Shown here one piece after another: positions 6,969 to 9,194 of a stretch of 9,194 bases of DNA. Numbering within the stretch: position 1 is the stretch's first letter; every line of letters begins with the position of its first letter. The notes below the pieces were generated by a model. It searched no databases and had not been told where the DNA came from. It worked only from the letters and a program-made list of their open reading frames with translations. A program made the position numbers and the translations under genes. The stretch is from Acinetobacter sp. (GTDB taxonomy: Bacteria; Pseudomonadota; Gammaproteobacteria; Pseudomonadales; Moraxellaceae): the NCBI GenBank assembly GCA_030152675.1, contig JASLIY010000090.1:1-9194 (forward strand), written 5' to 3'.

Positions 6969-7484
6969 TCATTGTTGCGTCATAAATTGTTGTTTAAATT
7001 GTTCTACCCAAGCGCGACTACTGGATTCGCATTGGTCTAACACCCGTTCAAATCCATCTGCCTCACCATAATACGGGTCTGGCACAGCTTGCTGGGCGTA
7101 GTGCGGGTCATGCGCACTCATCAACGCCAGTTGCGCTTTTTCTGCTGCCGCGCCAAGTTGTTGCTTGGCTTCAACTTGTTTCTGCTCCAGGAGCGCTAGG
7201 TTGTCTAAGTCCATGGCCAAGATTAAATCAAACTCTGCGAAGTCACTGCTTTGCACTTGGCGCGCACGTAAACTTGAAAGATCATAACCACGTGCTAAGG
7301 CATGTTTCTGACTGCGCGTATCTGGTGCTTTATTGGGATGATAATTACTGGTGCCTGCAGAATCGATTTCGATCGGGAGTGCCGCCTGTTCACAGAAATG
7401 TTTTAGGACGACTTCCGCTGTAGGTGAACGGCAAATATTGCCTAAACATACGCATAACACCTTGTACGGCGCTGGATATGACAT
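6969..7484 (-). CDS. Low-molecular-weight protein-tyrosine phosphatase
   Basis: The product is 171 residues, slightly longer than the usual 145-160. The P-loop CLGNICRS places the nucleophile Cys13 and Arg19 in the C-x5-R arrangement, and the general acid is Asp136 in [21 protein letters not shown] (about 42-55) is also typical of the family. These cytosolic enzymes remove phosphate from tyrosine, and in bacteria many act on BY-kinases for capsule export (Wzb/Wzc type). No kinase or polysaccharide export gene is nearby, so that role is not supported here. A loop of about 20 residues rich in Gln and Ala (about 101-120) accounts for the extra length. ATG 7484 has GAGG five bases upstream. It is the first gene of the operon with murB, and the promoter should lie in 7485-7601. 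Confidence 0.9.
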   Translation of the reverse strand: MSYPAPYKVLCVCLGNICRSPTAEVVLKHFCEQAALPIEIDSAGTSNYHPNKAPDTRSQKHALARGYDLSSLRARQVQSSDFAEFDLILAMDLDNLALLEQKQVEAKQQLGAAAEKAQLALMSAHDPHYAQQAVPDPYYGEADGFERVLDQCESSSRAWVEQFKQQFMTQQ

Positions 7485-7601
7485 AACAACCTCAAAAGTT
7501 CAATTCTTTGCAAACGGCTTATGTTAAGTTATTTAGCTGATGAATCCTATAGAACATCAAAACAATAATGTTTAATTCGTGCGGATAAAAAGGGAAATTT
7601 G
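7485..7601. promoter_or_regulatory. Divergent intergenic region between the phosphatase operon and the alcohol dehydrogenase gene
   Basis: These 117 AT-rich bases must hold the promoters of both divergent units if each has its own. On the plus strand TATAGA (7548-7553) is a possible -10 box but has only a poor -35 (TTAAGT, 7524-7529). On the minus strand a TTGATG is followed about 19 bases later by TAAATA, also weak. Ribosome binding sites are clear: GAGG for the phosphatase (7493-7490, minus strand) and AGGGA (7591-7595) for the dehydrogenase. The role is inferred from position rather than from good hexamers. Confidence 0.4.
7591..7595 (+). promoter_or_regulatory. Ribosome binding site of the alcohol dehydrogenase gene
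   Basis: AGGGA lies six bases before ATG 7602. This favours ATG 7602 over the adjacent in-frame TTG at 7599. Confidence 0.6.
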
Positions 7602-8759
7602 ATGCATTCATTTCATTTTCAAACTGTGCCCCAGATCATTTCAGGAATTGGCTCAATCCAAGAACTGAGCCGATGCTGCTCAGAACAGCATGCGACCCAA
7701 ATCCTCATCGTCACCGATCCCGGCATGATTCAATTACAACTGCATCAGCCTGTGCTGGATCTCCTCAATCAACTCAATCTTGATTACCAGATCTTTAGCC
7801 AAGTTCAGGCCGATCCAAGCGCAGCATTGATCGAACAAGCGGTAAGCTTTGCCAAGTCCATTCAAGCTGATCTGGTGATTGGTTTTGGCGGGGGCAGTGC
7901 CATGGATGTGGCCAAAGTTGTGGCCTTGCTGTCCCATCCAACACAGACACAAAATTTGCCCGACTTGTACGGCATCGATCAAGCCCGCGGGCCACGACTG
8001 CCGTTGATCTTGATCCCGACCACGGCCGGAACAGGCGCCGAAGTCACCCCCATCGCCATCGTCACCACCGGTGCCAGCACCAAGTCTGGGATCGTCTCCA
8101 AATCCCTGTATGCCGATGTGGCGATATTGGATGCGCAGTTTAGTCAAAACCTGCCGCCACACATCACCGCAGCCACCGGTATTGATGCGATGGTGCACGC
8201 GATCGAAGCCTACACCTCAAAGCAGCTTAAAAATGTTTATAGCGATATGTTGGCCAAAAATGCGCTACAAGGCCTCAATCAATATCTGCCTCGAGTGTTG
8301 GCACAAGGATCAGACTTAAATGCCCGACAAGAAATGCTCTTTGCGGCAATGCTTGCTGGACAAGCATTCGCCAATGCTCCTGTCGCCGCAGTACATGCCT
8401 TGGCCTATCCACTTGGAGGACATTTTCATCTTTCGCACGGGCATAGCAATGCCTTGGTGTTGATCGAAGTCTTAAAGTTCAATGCCCCTGCTGCCAAGCA
8501 TCTTTATGCGGAGTTGATGCAATGGTTGGACCCGAGAAGCAGCGGCAGTGTCGATGGACTCTGTGATCTCTTCATTGACCACATGCATGCACATCTCAAA
8601 CACAGTGGCTTGGTGCTAAGCTTGCGTGATTTGGGGGTTGCTGAAAGTATGCTGAGCACCTTGGCCAGCGATGCGATGTTACAAACTCGACTGCTACAAA
8701 ACAATCCACGTGAGCTGCATTACCGAGATGCCTTACAGATCTATCAAGCGATTTACTAA
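7602..8759 (+). CDS. Iron-containing (group III) alcohol dehydrogenase
   Basis: This 385-residue protein has the length and motif order of the iron-dependent alcohol dehydrogenases (PF00465, as in FucO and Zymomonas ADH2). The N-terminal NAD(P)-binding half has GFGGGSAMDVAK (about 94-105) and PTTAGTGAEVTP (about 139-150). The metal ligands known from FucO correspond to Asp195 and His199 in TGIDAMVHAIEAY, His265 in AAVHALAYPLG and His279 in LSHGHSNAL. It should interconvert an alcohol and an aldehyde or ketone in the cytoplasm with NAD(P)H. The natural substrate cannot be told from the sequence, and there are no pathway genes beside it. It stands alone: divergent from the phosphatase operon and convergent with dnaX, with its own terminator. 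The section around 8020-8090 is noticeably GC-rich, but the gene shows no other sign of recent transfer. Confidence 0.92.
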   Translation: MHSFHFQTVPQIISGIGSIQELSRCCSEQHATQILIVTDPGMIQLQLHQPVLDLLNQLNLDYQIFSQVQADPSAALIEQAVSFAKSIQADLVIGFGGGSAMDVAKVVALLSHPTQTQNLPDLYGIDQARGPRLPLILIPTTAGTGAEVTPIAIVTTGASTKSGIVSKSLYADVAILDAQFSQNLPPHITAATGIDAMVHAIEAYTSKQLKNVYSDMLAKNALQGLNQYLPRVLAQGSDLNARQEMLFAAMLAGQAFANAPVAAVHALAYPLGGHFHLSHGHSNALVLIEVLKFNAPAAKHLYAELMQWLDPRSSGSVDGLCDLFIDHMHAHLKHSGLVLSLRDLGVAESMLSTLASDAMLQTRLLQNNPRELHYRDALQIYQAIY

Positions 8760-8770
8760 CATGCCACTCA

Positions 8771-8810
8771 AAGGCTGAGTACCCCCTAGATACTCAGCCT
8801 TAGTTTATTT
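8771..8810. terminator. Hairpin terminator shared by the alcohol dehydrogenase gene and dnaX
   Basis: AAGGCTGAGTA (8771-8781) pairs perfectly with TACTCAGCCTT (8791-8801) around a 9-base loop. On the plus strand the stem is followed by a T-rich tail (AGTTTATTT), 11 bases after the dehydrogenase stop. On the minus strand the stem begins three bases after the dnaX stop, but the T run there is short. It probably works best for the dehydrogenase gene and may also end dnaX transcription. Confidence 0.78.
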
Positions 8811-9194
8811 CAATTGAATATTTTGCACCTGCGCATCAAACACCTCACGCAAGTTCTGGATCACGGGTTCTGCATGCAGCATTTCTGTGGCGCGACTAAA
8901 GGCACGTTGCTTACGCTGCTGTTGCAACATAAACGGGGTGGTCTCAGAGACTGCATCAAAGTCCAAACTAAAGCGAGTCTTTGGCCACTGTGCAATCAAA
9001 GCCTGTTGTAGGTCATATTGAGCATTGGCGAGTAGGTTTTCGTACTGTTTGGAAATATGGAAGACACAGGCGCCATTAATCTCACCATTCATCACCCCTT
9101 GTTGTGCCAACTCTTGTACTGCAGGCGGCAAGGTACTGCTTCTAAACCAGTATTCCCATTTTTCCAATGTCCAGTGACCTTCGAGCTGCTGCGG
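8805..9194 (-). CDS. dnaX: DNA polymerase III subunit gamma/tau, C-terminal part (5' end outside window)
   Basis: The minus-strand frame is open from the window edge at 9194 to the TAA at 8807-8805, giving 129 C-terminal residues. The stretch from LEGHWTLEKWEYWF through VQELAQQG, then TTPFMLQQQRKQRAF and the final LREVFDAQVQNIQLK, agrees with the C-terminal domain of tau in gammaproteobacteria as I recall it. That domain binds the alpha polymerase subunit and so links the clamp loader to the replicative polymerase. The ATPase domains, and any programmed frameshift site that would make the short gamma form, lie outside the window. The TTG at 9167 is an internal Leu codon. The gene converges on the alcohol dehydrogenase gene. 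Confidence is limited because this domain is short and divergent between genera. Confidence 0.85.
   Translation of the reverse strand, partial: PQQLEGHWTLEKWEYWFRSSTLPPAVQELAQQGVMNGEINGACVFHISKQYENLLANAQYDLQQALIAQWPKTRFSLDFDAVSETTPFMLQQQRKQRAFSRATEMLHAEPVIQNLREVFDAQVQNIQLK

Noticed and set aside
6969..7484. Capsule or emulsan (wzb/wzc) locus suggested by the tyrosine phosphatase
   Set aside because: No BY-kinase, outer-membrane exporter or glycosyltransferase gene is present; the phosphatase leads an operon with murB instead.
7734..8198. 154-residue open frame on the minus strand within the alcohol dehydrogenase gene
   Set aside because: It lies entirely opposite a well-supported gene, has a Gly/Asp/Gln-rich composition typical of antisense reading, and shows no recognisable domain.
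1..9194. CRISPR array, insertion sequence, prophage or defence genes
   Set aside because: There are no regularly spaced repeats, transposase, integrase or defence-family motifs, and all intact reading frames are assigned to metabolic, envelope, ribosome or replication functions.

Overview
The window looks like chromosomal housekeeping DNA from a gammaproteobacterium of the Moraxellaceae, most likely Acinetobacter. This rests on recalled similarity of the encoded proteins to Acinetobacter homologues (the DnaX C-terminus, the membrane-anchored GltB-like protein, the low-molecular-weight phosphatase next to murB) and on moderate base composition. No search was run. All genes appear intact apart from the two cut by the window ends. 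I see no CRISPR array, tRNA, rRNA, insertion sequence or phage gene.

Left, plus strand (1-1691): the 3' end of a Maf/YceF nucleotide pyrophosphatase gene, then roxA, encoding the JmjC-type 2-oxoglutarate oxygenase that hydroxylates ribosomal protein L16. The next 284 bases (1692-1975) are noncoding and structured: a long imperfect hairpin just after roxA, an isolated T8 run, a candidate promoter and a perfect 7-bp inverted repeat in the leader of the next gene. That gene (1976-3646) encodes a membrane-anchored protein with a glutamate-synthase-type FMN/Fe-S domain and no glutaminase domain. It ends at a strong bidirectional terminator (3662-3703).

Middle, minus strand (7484 down to 3757): a tight four-gene operon. 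In transcription order it holds a low-molecular-weight tyrosine phosphatase, murB (UDP-N-acetylenolpyruvoylglucosamine reductase), a membrane-anchored DUF218/YdcF-family protein and an alpha/beta hydrolase. The junctions are a 10-nt gap, an ATGA overlap and a TAATG overlap, so translation is probably coupled. The content suggests cell-envelope work: murB makes the peptidoglycan precursor, DUF218 proteins are envelope-associated, and the hydrolase resembles monoacylglycerol lipases and lysophospholipases.

Right: a single iron-containing alcohol dehydrogenase gene (7602-8759, plus), divergent from the phosphatase operon across a 117-bp gap. It converges on the 3' end of dnaX (DNA polymerase III gamma/tau, minus strand) over a shared perfect 11-bp hairpin terminator.

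I did not find a convincing new multi-gene system. The observations most worth following are the envelope operon with its two coupled overlaps, the long spacer in the DUF218 protein, the orphan GltB-like enzyme and the structured 1692-1975 intergenic region.
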